Assembly (NCBI GenBank): GCA_002898075.1
Contig: BDSV01000096.1
Coordinates: forward strand, 1 to 57,687
From: a bacterium BMS3Abin03
Lineage (GTDB): Bacteria; Bacteroidota; Ignavibacteria; Ignavibacteriales; Ignavibacteriaceae
DNA length: 57,687 nucleotides
Direction of reading: 5' to 3'
Position 1 is the first letter of the stretch; each line of letters begins with the position of its first letter. The notes below the pieces were generated by a model. That model searched no databases. It worked only from the letters and a program-made list of their open reading frames with translations, and had not been told where the DNA came from. Below, piece after piece: positions 25,038 through 33,797 of this stretch. The translations under genes and the position numbers were made by a program.

Positions 25038-26399
25038 TTATAAATTGTACTTTTCTATTTTTGAACGAAGGGTTGAAACAGGAATTTTTAATAATTCTGC
25101 TGCTTTGTTTTTGTTTCCCCCTGTTTTTGTAAGTGCAGTTTTTATTGCACGGATTTCAAATTCATCTACTAATTCAGATAGACTATCATCCCCAAAATTA
25201 ATTTCGGATTTACACGGGATTTCCCTGCAATAATCCAGGGGAATTTTATCGATATTAATCTTTCCATCTCTTGCAAGAATAACCAGACGTTCAGCCAGGT
25301 TTTTCAATTCCCTCGTGTTACCGGGCCAGGAATAGTTTTGAAGTATTTCATAAACACCCTGTTCAATTTCTATATTTTCGTTTCCGCCGAACTGCTTAAT
25401 GAACTCATTAAAAACTATTGGAATGTCTTCCGATCTTTCCCTGAGCGGTTTAAGATGGATGGGCCAAACGTTCAGGCGGTAATATAAGTCTTCTCTGAAC
25501 TTGCCTTCATTAACCAATTTTAATAAATCTTTCTTACATGATGCAATTACTCTCACATCAATTTTAACCGGTTTATTACTTCCAAGGCGTTCAATTTCAT
25601 TTTCCTGCAAAACCCGCAGCAATTTTACCTGCAATTCTAAAGGCACATCATCTATATCGTCCAGATAAATTGTACCGCCGTCAGCTATCTCAAATCTCCC
25701 GATTCTGTCTTTTTCGGCACCCGTAAATGCGCCCTTAATATGCCCGAATAACTCGCTCTCAAAAATATCTCTCGATAAAACAGCACAGCTAACTTTTACA
25801 AGAGGTTTATTGCTTCTTGAACTATTGTAATGAATGATATTCGCTATCAATTCTTTACCTGTACCTGTTTCACCGGTTATTAAAACCGATGATTTTGTCT
25901 CGGCAACCATACAGATAGAGTCTCTCACCTCTTCAACAACCTTACTTTTACCGCAGTAAACTTCGTAATTATATTTCGATTGAAACTGAAGTGAAAATTC
26001 CTTGTTAATCTTTCTTAAATTTCTAATCTCATCTATTCTTTTCAATAATAAACTAAGTTCATCCTGCTCGAATGGTTTTGCTAAATAATCGAAAGCACCT
26101 ATCTTCATCGCTTCAACTGCAGATTTTACAGAACCAAAGGCAGTCATCATTATTACAAAAATGTTCGGCTTGAGTTTTTTTATTTCAGATAAAAATTCAA
26201 TACCATTCATTGCTGGCATTCTTATATCGGATACTACTACTTCAACCGGGTAATTCCGAATATGTTTTAAGGCAATAAGCGGGTCTTTATAAGCTATTAC
26301 ATTATGCCCGGCATCTGTAAGGTCGTCTGTCAGAGATACTCTGACTATTTCCTCATCATCTACTACACAGATATTTAATGGTTTAATTTTCGTAAACAA
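25038..26399 (-). CDS. NtrC-family sigma-54-dependent response regulator
   Basis: 453 residues in three domains. The receiver (1-120) has phosphoacceptor D58 in VVVSDIRMPAMNG and conserved K108. The AAA+ domain has Walker A GETGTGKE (176-183), the sigma-54 contact loop GAFTGA (223-228) and a Walker B region TIYLDDIDDV. The C-terminal Fis-type HTH reads TGGNKNKAAELLKIPVSTLR. It overlaps the sensor-kinase gene by 17 bases, and its 3' end faces the repeat block and sigma-54 promoter at 24.9 kb. It most probably activates tatA-porin. Confidence 0.93.
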   Translation of the reverse strand: MFTKIKPLNICVVDDEEIVRVSLTDDLTDAGHNVIAYKDPLIALKHIRNYPVEVVVSDIRMPAMNGIEFLSEIKKLKPNIFVIMMTAFGSVKSAVEAMKIGAFDYLAKPFEQDELSLLLKRIDEIRNLRKINKEFSLQFQSKYNYEVYCGKSKVVEEVRDSICMVAETKSSVLITGETGTGKELIANIIHYNSSRSNKPLVKVSCAVLSRDIFESELFGHIKGAFTGAEKDRIGRFEIADGGTIYLDDIDDVPLELQVKLLRVLQENEIERLGSNKPVKIDVRVIASCKKDLLKLVNEGKFREDLYYRLNVWPIHLKPLRERSEDIPIVFNEFIKQFGGNENIEIEQGVYEILQNYSWPGNTRELKNLAERLVILARDGKINIDKIPLDYCREIPCKSEINFGDDSLSELVDEFEIRAIKTALTKTGGNKNKAAELLKIPVSTLRSKIEKYNL

Positions 26400-27912
26400 A
26401 ATCGCCTCTGTGGATTGAAGGTAATAGGATTATAAATTTGGTTCCAATACCGGGTTTGCTTTCAACCTCTATTTTACCTCCGTGCGATTCAACTAAATTT
26501 GAAATTACTGCAAGTCCTAATCCTGTACCTTTATCAGCTAATTTAGTTGTATAAAACGGATCGAAAATTTTAGGTATTTTATCGGCGGGAATACCGACGC
26601 CTGTATCCTCAACAGTTAACTGCACATAATTTTCATCATTCTTAGTAGTAATTGTTATAGCTTTTACAGGACTATTCTCCTTTTCTTCGATAGCATCAAT
26701 TGCGTTTATTATAAGATTCATTAAAATTTGTTCAATATGAATTAAACTACCTCTTATATAATTTACACCTGGTTTTATTTCTTTAGTTAAAGATATTTGA
26801 TTATTCTCTAATCGGTGAGCAACTAATAATAATACTCTTTCAATCGCCTCTTCAACATTCACTGCGTTAAATTGAATTTCTTCTTTTCTTGAAAAACTAA
26901 GAAGATTTTTGATCACCATTTCAACTCTGTCAACAGCTCTGTTCATCATCCCAATATACTTTCTATTTTGTTCAATATTATCGGGAGATTGCTGAATTCT
27001 TCGCAAACAATTTTTTATGCCTGTAATAGGATTATTTATCTCATGTGCAAGTCCTGATGAAAGTGTTCCGATAGTAGCAAGTTTTTCAGACTGGAGAAGT
27101 TTTTGCTGAGCTAATTGTAAATTTATATATGCATCTTCCAATCTATCTATCATTTCGTTGAATTTATCTGTCAACAAATCAATTTCATCGTTTGCTCGAA
27201 AAAGATATTTAATTTTACCCAATAATTTTTCTCTGATTACAATTTTCGGTATAGTTCGTTCTTTAAGTGCTATGAAGTCTAAATTATCTGCAACTCCTCT
27301 AATAGCATTAATTGGTTTGGTAATAAAGAATGCAAACATTAATGCACCCAACACACCGAAGAAGAGAAAAAATCCAACCATCATCCAGAAATGTGAAACA
27401 GTATTCATTACATCAGAAGTAATTCCTGCTTCCGAAATTCCCAACCGGACAGAACCGAGTTTGCCTTCCATTACTGGTAAAGATATATCTCTAACTATAT
27501 TGTTATCCTCATTTGTTAATTGAATCAAGATTGTATTGATCCGTTCATTTGAGCCGGGTATATTTATATTTCGTAAAACATCCGGAAACCTTGTATTGAA
27601 AGTATGCGCAATAACACGTTTATCTTCATCTATTATGAAAACGTAATCAACTGTGTTATCCAATGACTTGGATTCATCAAGAATTTTTTGTACGCCAACA
27701 TAATCTTCGAAAAGTAATGGCGTAACAACCTGTTCGGCAATGCTTTTACCTATAAACATAGCTCTTTTTTCTGATTCTTTTTCGAGCGCTTTCTGTATAT
27801 CTTCCCAAATAAGATAGGCATTTATACTTCCGAATAACATTACGATAAAAAGAATTGCTAAGGTGAATTTCCAAAAGAGCGGAAGATAAAAATATTTAAT
27901 TTTTCTACTCAA
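26383..27912 (-). CDS. Sensor histidine kinase
   Basis: 509 residues. Membrane helices at about 13-34 and 177-200 flank a periplasmic domain of some 140 residues with a Cache/PAS-like look (DYVFIIDEDKRVIAHTFNTR). A HAMP linker follows, then HisKA with H290 in SSGLAHEINNPITGIKN, and HATPase motifs NLIINAIDAI, DTGVGIPADKIPKIFDPFYT, TGLGLAVISNLVESHGG. It overlaps the regulator (17 bases) and the binding-protein gene (4 bases), so the three form one operon resembling X-S-R three-component systems. Confidence 0.92.
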   Translation of the reverse strand: MSRKIKYFYLPLFWKFTLAILFIVMLFGSINAYLIWEDIQKALEKESEKRAMFIGKSIAEQVVTPLLFEDYVGVQKILDESKSLDNTVDYVFIIDEDKRVIAHTFNTRFPDVLRNINIPGSNERINTILIQLTNEDNNIVRDISLPVMEGKLGSVRLGISEAGITSDVMNTVSHFWMMVGFFLFFGVLGALMFAFFITKPINAIRGVADNLDFIALKERTIPKIVIREKLLGKIKYLFRANDEIDLLTDKFNEMIDRLEDAYINLQLAQQKLLQSEKLATIGTLSSGLAHEINNPITGIKNCLRRIQQSPDNIEQNRKYIGMMNRAVDRVEMVIKNLLSFSRKEEIQFNAVNVEEAIERVLLLVAHRLENNQISLTKEIKPGVNYIRGSLIHIEQILMNLIINAIDAIEEKENSPVKAITITTKNDENYVQLTVEDTGVGIPADKIPKIFDPFYTTKLADKGTGLGLAVISNLVESHGGKIEVESKPGIGTKFIILLPSIHRGDFVYEN

Positions 27913-28829
27913 TTAAATGACTCAATAGATTTATAGATTGAAGGATCGACTAAAACAAACTTATCTATCTGTAGATCTTTTAGAATACTTTTGCCTTTAT
28001 TATCAAGATGCATATTCAACAAAATATTTTGGATTTTTTTAATAATTTCCTGGTTTGAGTTCCGGGTATATACAAAAGGAGGAATCCCAAACCATTCTGA
28101 CTTCTTTATTATTTTAATATTCGTAATCCTTTGGGGATGATTAACCTTTAAATATTCATAAACCAATCCATCTATGGCAGCACCGTCAACCAATCCTCTT
28201 TCCACTGCTTGTATTGAATAATCGTGTGCATAAGTAAATATAGTTTTACTAAAATATTGATCTGGTTTAGAATGAATTTGATTAAGCAGCTTGATTGCAA
28301 ATTTATATCCTGTATTGGATAAAGGATCAGTAAAAGCAAACGTCTTGCCTTTTAATTCATCGAAGCTACTAATATTGCTGTTTTTATTTACGATTATATA
28401 TGCCTGATAATAGGGTTTGCCTCTTATTTCAGGAGCTGCTAATATTTTCAACGGAAATTCCTTTCTTGCCACAACAAAAGCTCCGGAACAAATGTAGGCA
28501 AAATCAAGGTCTCCGTCTTTCAGCAGGTTGTTAACCTCCTGGTAAGTTTTTCTCTGCTTGAGCTTTATAGGAATACCAAGCTTTTTCTCAATATATTTTA
28601 GAAGGTTTTCATAAAGGGAAAAAGTTTCTTTTGGAGAGATCATGGTAGAAATAGCTACATAAACCGTCCTGTTATAAATGTTTTGCGCTTTATCCTGCGA
28701 GTTCTTTTCAGAAGTAGCGAGGTTTAATTTTACAGGTTCTTTATTTCCATAATGATTCGGATCTTTACAGCCGATTAATAAAATTATTACAGCAAAAACT
28801 ACTAAACAAAAACTCTGTTTCATCAACAT
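27909..28829 (-). CDS. PhnD-like periplasmic binding lipoprotein (sensor component)
   Basis: 306 residues with a lipoprotein signal (hydrophobic helix, then LIGCKDPNH, Cys 21). The body is a two-lobed type 2 periplasmic binding protein of the phosphate/phosphonate PhnD family (VYVAISTMISPKETFSLYEN, FAYICSGAFVVARKEFPLKI, FAFTDPLSNTGYKFAIK). No ABC transporter is adjacent; it is instead operonic with a kinase and a sigma-54 regulator, as AioX-AioS-AioR and ArrX systems are. It probably presents an oxyanion-like ligand to the kinase. The ligand cannot be determined here. Confidence 0.83.
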   Translation of the reverse strand: MLMKQSFCLVVFAVIILLIGCKDPNHYGNKEPVKLNLATSEKNSQDKAQNIYNRTVYVAISTMISPKETFSLYENLLKYIEKKLGIPIKLKQRKTYQEVNNLLKDGDLDFAYICSGAFVVARKEFPLKILAAPEIRGKPYYQAYIIVNKNSNISSFDELKGKTFAFTDPLSNTGYKFAIKLLNQIHSKPDQYFSKTIFTYAHDYSIQAVERGLVDGAAIDGLVYEYLKVNHPQRITNIKIIKKSEWFGIPPFVYTRNSNQEIIKKIQNILLNMHLDNKGKSILKDLQIDKFVLVDPSIYKSIESFN

Positions 28830-28992
28830 AAATTTACCGATTTAATTATTTAATCTACGACAAAAATAAACCCGGGTAAATGTTTAATCAAGACAAAACA
28901 ATTCTGTAGAAATATTATTTTGATTAATTACTCGAGTTAACCGGTCAACTTGAGACCTTTAAAAAGGCATTTGCCTTTCTTCATTAAGAAAA

Positions 28993-29037
28993 TGACCACT
29001 TTATTAGCTTAATTTAGTACTTTTTAGAATGTGGTCA
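28993..29037. repeat. Inverted repeat upstream of the glutaredoxin gene
   Basis: TGACCAC (28993-28999) and GTGGTCA (29031-29037) are perfect inverted arms 31 bases apart in the divergent gap between the sensor operon and the glutaredoxin gene; this could be an operator. An AAAGGCATTTGCCTTT palindrome lies just before it (about 28963-28978). Confidence 0.4.
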
Positions 29038-29126
29038 CTAGCAGTAAAGTAAGATAAGAATCTTGAAACCTATTCTTTCAATAATCATCATATACCACGA
29101 AGATAAATAATTTTACAGGAAGAATT

Positions 29127-29372
29127 ATGAATCAACAAAAAGTTGTAATGTTCACCACTCCCACTTGCAGCTTTTGTAATGCTGCTAAAAGATATTTCAG
29201 GGAGAAAAATGTAAGGTTTACTGAAGTAGATGTAAGCAGGGATATTCGCGCAGCACGCGACTTGCAGAGAAGAACAGGGCAGACCGGTGTTCCTGTTATT
29301 TTAATTAATAACCGACCGGTTATCGGATTCGACAGATCAAAAATAAACAAAATGTTAAACATAAAAGGTTAA
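29127..29372 (+). CDS. Glutaredoxin-like thiol reductase (NrdH/Grx family)
   Basis: 81 residues, one thioredoxin-fold domain. The active site is TTPTCSFCNAAKRYF (CSFC), with the cis-Pro segment TGVPVILINNRPVIGFDRSK. It reduces disulfides or mixed thiols in the cytoplasm. A ribosome-binding site (CAGGAAG) precedes the ATG, and groES starts 11 bases after its stop, so they are likely co-transcribed. Confidence 0.88.
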   Translation: MNQQKVVMFTTPTCSFCNAAKRYFREKNVRFTEVDVSRDIRAARDLQRRTGQTGVPVILINNRPVIGFDRSKINKMLNIKG

Positions 29373-29383
29373 CGGAGTAAACC

Positions 29384-29659
29384 ATGAAAATAAAACCTTT
29401 AGATGACAGGCTCGTTTTAGAAGTACTCGAAGAAGCAGAAACCCAAACTGCTTCAGGTATTATTATACCCGATAGTGCAAAAGAAAAACCCCAGATGGGT
29501 AAAGTTGTTGCAGTCGGTACCGATGAAGACCTTCAGGAAAAAGTTAAAGAAGGTGACAGAGTATTATTTGCAAAATACGGCGGCGAAGAGATTAAACTGA
29601 ACGAGAAAGAATACAAAATTGTTCAGCGTGCCGATGTGCTTGCAATAGTTGAAGACTAA
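29384..29659 (+). CDS. groES: Co-chaperonin GroES
   Basis: 91 residues with all GroES marks: KIKPLDDRLVLEVLEEAETQ, the mobile loop TASGIIIPDSAKEKPQ, GKVVAVGTDEDL, VKEGDRVLFAKYGGEEIKLN, and a final VQRADVLAIVED. It caps GroEL. No groEL follows in the window; the gene pairs with a glutaredoxin instead and is closed by its own terminator. No CIRCE (HrcA) operator is seen upstream. Confidence 0.95.
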   Translation: MKIKPLDDRLVLEVLEEAETQTASGIIIPDSAKEKPQMGKVVAVGTDEDLQEKVKEGDRVLFAKYGGEEIKLNEKEYKIVQRADVLAIVED

Positions 29660-29665
29660 GATTTG

Positions 29666-29696
29666 AACCCTGTTAACACGGCAGGGTTTTTATTTT
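29666..29696 (+). terminator. Rho-independent terminator after groES
   Basis: AACCCTG (29666-29672) pairs with CAGGGTT (29682-29688) and is followed by a T-rich tract. Confidence 0.78.
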
Positions 29697-29718
29697 CGTA
29701 TGGATTTGAGATGATACA

Positions 29719-30030
29719 ATGACTGCAAAATATTTACTTGATTCAGTTGAGAGAAAAAAGATTCTTATCTTACCCGAAAATAAACTCGACCAAATTTTGA
29801 ATATTAAAGGTCTTAAAATATTGAGGGAAGATAATACTTACGTTTGTAACCGGATAAGAATATTAGGATTGAATAAAAAAATACTTACTCTCGAATTCAC
29901 ACTTAACCACGAATTATCGATCCGTAAATTTGATAACCTTAAAGAAGCCGAAGAGTTTGTTAATGACCGCCTGGAAACGTACGATAAAATGTGGGATGGC
30001 TGCGGCTGCAAAGTAGATTATTATCACTAA
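29719..30030 (+). CDS. Hypothetical protein with a Cys-rich tail
   Basis: 103 residues, not recognised. It has no signal peptide or membrane helix and looks like a small alpha/beta cytoplasmic protein (KKILTLEFTLNHELSIRKFD). The end is WDGCGCKVDYYH, with two Cys and a final His that could bind a metal. It lies 23 bases beyond the groES terminator. Confidence 0.6.
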   Translation: MTAKYLLDSVERKKILILPENKLDQILNIKGLKILREDNTYVCNRIRILGLNKKILTLEFTLNHELSIRKFDNLKEAEEFVNDRLETYDKMWDGCGCKVDYYH

Positions 30031-30554
30031 ACGAATAACCCTCCTTTCGGATGGCTATTCTGTATCAAAAAGGAGAAAGCAGCAAAAAAAACCCATCAAT
30101 TATAACACGAAGTGCAGCTTCGTGAAACACATAAAAAAGAAAAACTTTTGTTCAAAGATGACTTCTTTCAAAAAGATGTCATCTTTTATGTTCACATCTA
30201 TTTCCCATCACTTGCCGTCAGTTTCAACTGACGGAGAAAAGAAAAACACAAAGCAAAATCGGCTTTAGCCACATTTGATTTTTTAATTGGTCTAAAGCCC
30301 TGTTGTTGTGTGTGGTGTTTTATTTATGGGGCTGTCTAAAAAGTAACTTTTACTGAAATGTCATTCCTACTGCCTGTCCCGATTCTATCGGGGAAAGTGG
30401 GAATCTATTTCTTCGTTTATTTTTGCATAGTGGATGCCCGCTTTCGCGGGCATGACATGATGTCTTTATGATTTTGCGTAACTTCAGTTATTAAACAGTA
30501 AGGAATGCAATCAAAATATATTTTCATTTCAAAAATAATATTTTAAATGAAAAG
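30031..30554. other. Gap packed with palindromes
   Basis: No gene seen. At least six palindromes lie in 370 bases: CACGAAGTGCAGCTTCGTG (about 30106), AAGATGAC...GTCATCTT (about 30155-30185), CCGTCAGTTTCAACTGACGG (30215-30234), GGCTTTAGCCACATT with TCTAAAGCCC (30262-30301), TCCCGATTCTATCGGGG (about 30378), and ATGCCCGCTTTCGCGGGCAT (about 30434). A GGGGCTGTCTAAAAAGTAAC-type dispersed repeat starts near 30329. Confidence 0.65.
30215..30234. repeat. TTTCAA-centred palindrome
   Basis: CCGTCAGTTTCAACTGACGG; the same family as 5742-5759 and 10803-10822 but in reverse orientation. Confidence 0.65.
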
Positions 30555-32147
30555 CTATTTTAAAAGTATAATTTTTTGTGTTTTTAAAATATTCCCTGCC
30601 TGGAGAAAAATAATGTAAACACCGGAAACCAATCCACTTGCCGCAAAATTATAGTTGTAATTTCCTGCCAGCAGATGTGAATCCAATAATACTTTTATCG
30701 TTTCACCTAAAATATTTACGATCTGCAATTTTATATCCACTGCTTCGGGCAGGGTAAACGATATGTTAGTTGAAGGATTAAACGGATTCGGATAGCTTGG
30801 ATACAGAATTACATCCTGTGGAATAATATCATTATTATTATCATTAACATCAGAAATAATAAATGAAACATCTATGTTGAAAAACTGATTGTTGAGCGGA
30901 TCGATAGTAACGATTTGGCTAAATGCATTTTCAAAACCGATTTTTTGAGCAACTACTTCATAAGTACCATAGGGAATGTTTGTTATTCCATAGGTGCCCG
31001 TTTCTTTACCGAAGTTATAAGTATATAAAGCTTCTGTATCAATCGATCTGGCAAGAAGAGTTATTCCATCATAGTTAACAACGGGGTTTGTACCTGCAAA
31101 GTTAATGCTGCCGCTTATTAAACCGCCACCGTAAGATGAATCCCGAACAAGATTAATATTCTTATTCAAAATGGTATTATCTATCAATACCGAATCTCCG
31201 TCTATCCAATAGACAGAAGCATTTCCTTCCTCATTAAAATATCCCGGCAGGAAAAAATCGGTATATGCCTGTATATAATAGTAATCAGGAACTGCCATGT
31301 AAATTTTATATGAACCATCCTGTCTTACCAACCCGGAAAAAACATCACCGAAATTTGCTGTTTTAGGTACTGTTTCGTACGGTACGTGCGTACCTTTCCG
31401 TACAACTACTATTCCCCTATAGATCGGGAAAATATTTGTGGAGTCGAAAATACTGCCGGAAACAGAAAGATTTGTATCAGTAATACCGGTAAGTGAAAAA
31501 TTTACGCTAAGTGAATCGGACGATTCGAGTTCCAATTCAGTTGCAAAAAACGGATCGAAAGTATTATCGAAGTAAGTTACATAATATCCGTCGTGCTCTG
31601 CGGCTATAGTATAATCACCCTCCGGCAAAGTTATGCTGTAGCTGCCCGACACATCGGTTAGTGCCGTATCGAGCAAATAAATTCCTTCATAATAAAAATA
31701 GACATAGGTATCTTCGAGCGGATTCACACCGTCATCGACTATCCCGTTTATCTTGCCGTATTCATCTTCGAAAAAATCAATTTTTACGCTAAGTTTCCCG
31801 GGATTATTTTCCCCATTATTAAAAACATAAATCGTATCTGTGGTGTCTGTAATTTGCACAAATTGAAATCCGCTTAAAAGAACATTCATCATAACCGAAT
31901 CGCCGGGTAAAACCGTAAATGGAACTTGCTGATTGTTGGCAAAATCTATCAGATAAAATTCAGGGTTGAATTGAAGACTATCAATTGTAAGATTTACATC
32001 GCCTGTATTAATTAGATGTACATGTTTCAGCCGGTTGAAAATATCTTCGAACTCAATTTTGTTTGGTTTAATATCCAATTCGGGTTGCGCATAAGAAAGA
32101 CCAGCAATACAAAATGCTGATATAATAAAATATTTCACTAAAGACAT
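30555..32147 (-). CDS. Secreted protein with carboxypeptidase-regulatory-like repeats and a type IX sorting domain
   Basis: 530 residues. A signal peptide (ending LSYAQPELD) is followed by an ASPM/choice-of-anchor-like domain (residues 25-125) and several Ig-like carboxypeptidase-regulatory repeats, each with GTY- or GDY-type turns (SGSYSITLPEGDYTIAAEHD, TNIPYGTYEVVAQKIGF). The last 80 residues are a C-terminal sorting domain (SYPNPFNPSTNISFTLPEAV, ending LKTQKIILLK). The protein should cross the outer membrane by type IX secretion and be surface-attached or released. The function of the repeats is unknown. Confidence 0.82.
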   Translation of the reverse strand: MSLVKYFIISAFCIAGLSYAQPELDIKPNKIEFEDIFNRLKHVHLINTGDVNLTIDSLQFNPEFYLIDFANNQQVPFTVLPGDSVMMNVLLSGFQFVQITDTTDTIYVFNNGENNPGKLSVKIDFFEDEYGKINGIVDDGVNPLEDTYVYFYYEGIYLLDTALTDVSGSYSITLPEGDYTIAAEHDGYYVTYFDNTFDPFFATELELESSDSLSVNFSLTGITDTNLSVSGSIFDSTNIFPIYRGIVVVRKGTHVPYETVPKTANFGDVFSGLVRQDGSYKIYMAVPDYYYIQAYTDFFLPGYFNEEGNASVYWIDGDSVLIDNTILNKNINLVRDSSYGGGLISGSINFAGTNPVVNYDGITLLARSIDTEALYTYNFGKETGTYGITNIPYGTYEVVAQKIGFENAFSQIVTIDPLNNQFFNIDVSFIISDVNDNNNDIIPQDVILYPSYPNPFNPSTNISFTLPEAVDIKLQIVNILGETIKVLLDSHLLAGNYNYNFAASGLVSGVYIIFLQAGNILKTQKIILLK

Positions 32148-32268
32148 TTTTATCCTTTAAAAAGAATTTTAACATTTAGTTCCAATTTTAGTAATTTAGT
32201 GACAAAAATAAAGCGAGAAAAAAATAGATTATATATCGTTTTCAAAAATAGAATTAGATCAATTATTA

Positions 32269-32769
32269 ATGAGTTCCATAGACGGTAATTCTGCTGCCTT
32301 TAGTAAACTTTCGGAACACGTACGCGAAATTGCGTATTCTTATTTTCTTTCCAAACACCATTTAAAGAAAATTATTAACCTTGAGGATGTTGAAGATCTT
32401 ACTAACAACGTCTATCTAACTTTTGCCGAGCAGTATCATAATGTTGAAAACATTGAAAACTGGCTTCGAAGGGTGCTCTTTTTAACTTTCATTAAGTGGT
32501 ACAAACGAAATAAATTAACAAGTTCTTATGAGCTGAATAATAATATTGCTACAGATGGTAATCATAATAGAACGGCAGATATATTAGACACCGATATTAT
32601 TTTAAAGCTGCTCGATTCATTCAGCGATGAAAAACAGAAGATTATTAAACTGAGATTCTGGGGTGATCTGAAATTTCATGAAATTGCAGAGAAAATGCAT
32701 AAATCGGAAGTAGCCGTTAAGAAGATGTTCTATCGAACAATTGCAGAAATAAAAATCAAATTGAAATGA
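32269..32769 (+). CDS. ECF-type RNA polymerase sigma factor
   Basis: 166 residues. Region 2 includes NLEDVEDLTNNVYLTFAEQY and VENIENWLRRVLFLTFIKWY; region 4 has FSDEKQKIIKLRFWGDLKFH followed by the HTH EIAEKMHKSEVAVKKMFYR. It is the first gene of a three-gene set with an anti-sigma-like membrane protein (68-base gap) and a TPR-CHAT protease. It presumably directs transcription in response to a signal sensed by the next two proteins. Confidence 0.88.
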   Translation: MSSIDGNSAAFSKLSEHVREIAYSYFLSKHHLKKIINLEDVEDLTNNVYLTFAEQYHNVENIENWLRRVLFLTFIKWYKRNKLTSSYELNNNIATDGNHNRTADILDTDIILKLLDSFSDEKQKIIKLRFWGDLKFHEIAEKMHKSEVAVKKMFYRTIAEIKIKLK

Positions 32770-32837
32770 ATGTCACAAATGTTACGATTTAGGAACTATT
32801 TAATTGGGTAATCAAAACACGATATTAAGGCATTGAA

Positions 32838-33794
32838 ATGGAAAAATTGGAAAAAATACTCGACATTTTAGAGAATACTGATCCTTCGGATGCGGATAAA
32901 AAATACCTGGAAATGAATTTATCGGACGAAGATGTTGAGAAATTTGTAAATGTATATAACGTTCTGAAAAAAGTTCTTTCAGGTTCAATTCACCTTGACC
33001 CGGTTATTCTTGGAGATTATATTCTTTACAAACGAGGGAACGGCGATTCTGTCGAATATATTTCACTTGTGGCAGATAAAATAAAATCACATCTTAATTC
33101 CTGCGCTACTTGTTCAAAAGAGTATAATTTATTAACTGCAGAACTTGATTCAATAAATGACTTTTTAGGTAAGCGAATTACAGAAAAAAATAAAGAGCAG
33201 CCAACATTATTCTTATTTCAGAAATCTGTTAGTTTCAAATATGCAATAACTGCTGTGATGGTTATATTAATATCGTACTTTGGTTTGAGAGTGGTCTCGG
33301 ATATTTCTACTCCTTATTACAAGCAGCAAATATTTTCAGCCAAAGAGGAAAACAGCTATATAACGCGCGGGAGGAGAACCACCCTGTTTCAGAGGAGTCT
33401 GAACGCACTGGATAATAAAGAATATGATAAGGCAATTAAATTATTAAACGAAGATATTGTGCAGAATAAAAATGACAAATCAATATTTTATTCATATTAT
33501 GTGCTTGGAATTACTTACCTTAAAACTTCCGAGTCTGATTTTTTAGGCGCCTTCAAATCTTATGATAATACGAAAGTTCAGAAAGGTATAAACAATTTAG
33601 AAATATCGATTAAGAAAAACAGCAGCGGTTATTTTGAAAATATTAAGCTCGATGCTCATTACTATATTGCACGCGGTTATTTAATTATGGATGACATTTC
33701 CTCCGCTGAAAGTCATCTGAAAACGGTAGTTGAGAAACGTGGCAGGTTTTACAAAGCAGCGGAAGAACTTTTGAATTCGTTGAAGAAGAATTAA
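32838..33794 (+). CDS. Zinc-type anti-sigma factor with a membrane segment and TPR-like domain
   Basis: 318 residues. The N-terminal part (1-125) is predicted cytoplasmic and has a ZAS-like H-x3-C-x2-C site (H85, C89, C92 in SHLNSCATC). One membrane helix lies at about 133-152 (YAITAVMVILISYFGLRVV). The C-terminal part, on the other side of the membrane, has TPR-like helices (NALDNKEYDKAIKLLNEDIV, AHYYIARGYLIMDDISSAES). Layout and position after the sigma gene point to an anti-sigma factor released by cleavage. It lies 3 bases before the CHAT protease gene. Confidence 0.8.
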   Translation: MEKLEKILDILENTDPSDADKKYLEMNLSDEDVEKFVNVYNVLKKVLSGSIHLDPVILGDYILYKRGNGDSVEYISLVADKIKSHLNSCATCSKEYNLLTAELDSINDFLGKRITEKNKEQPTLFLFQKSVSFKYAITAVMVILISYFGLRVVSDISTPYYKQQIFSAKEENSYITRGRRTTLFQRSLNALDNKEYDKAIKLLNEDIVQNKNDKSIFYSYYVLGITYLKTSESDFLGAFKSYDNTKVQKGINNLEISIKKNSSGYFENIKLDAHYYIARGYLIMDDISSAESHLKTVVEKRGRFYKAAEELLNSLKKN

Positions 33795-33797
33795 TAA

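Noticed and set aside
28830-29126. CIRCE/HrcA operator before grx-groES
   Set aside because: No TTAGCACTC-N9-GAGTGCTAA-like sequence is present; only an unrelated GACCAC/GTGGTC inverted repeat.
30031-30554. CRISPR array
   Set aside because: The repeated units are different palindromes without constant repeats or uniform spacers, and no cas gene is in the window.
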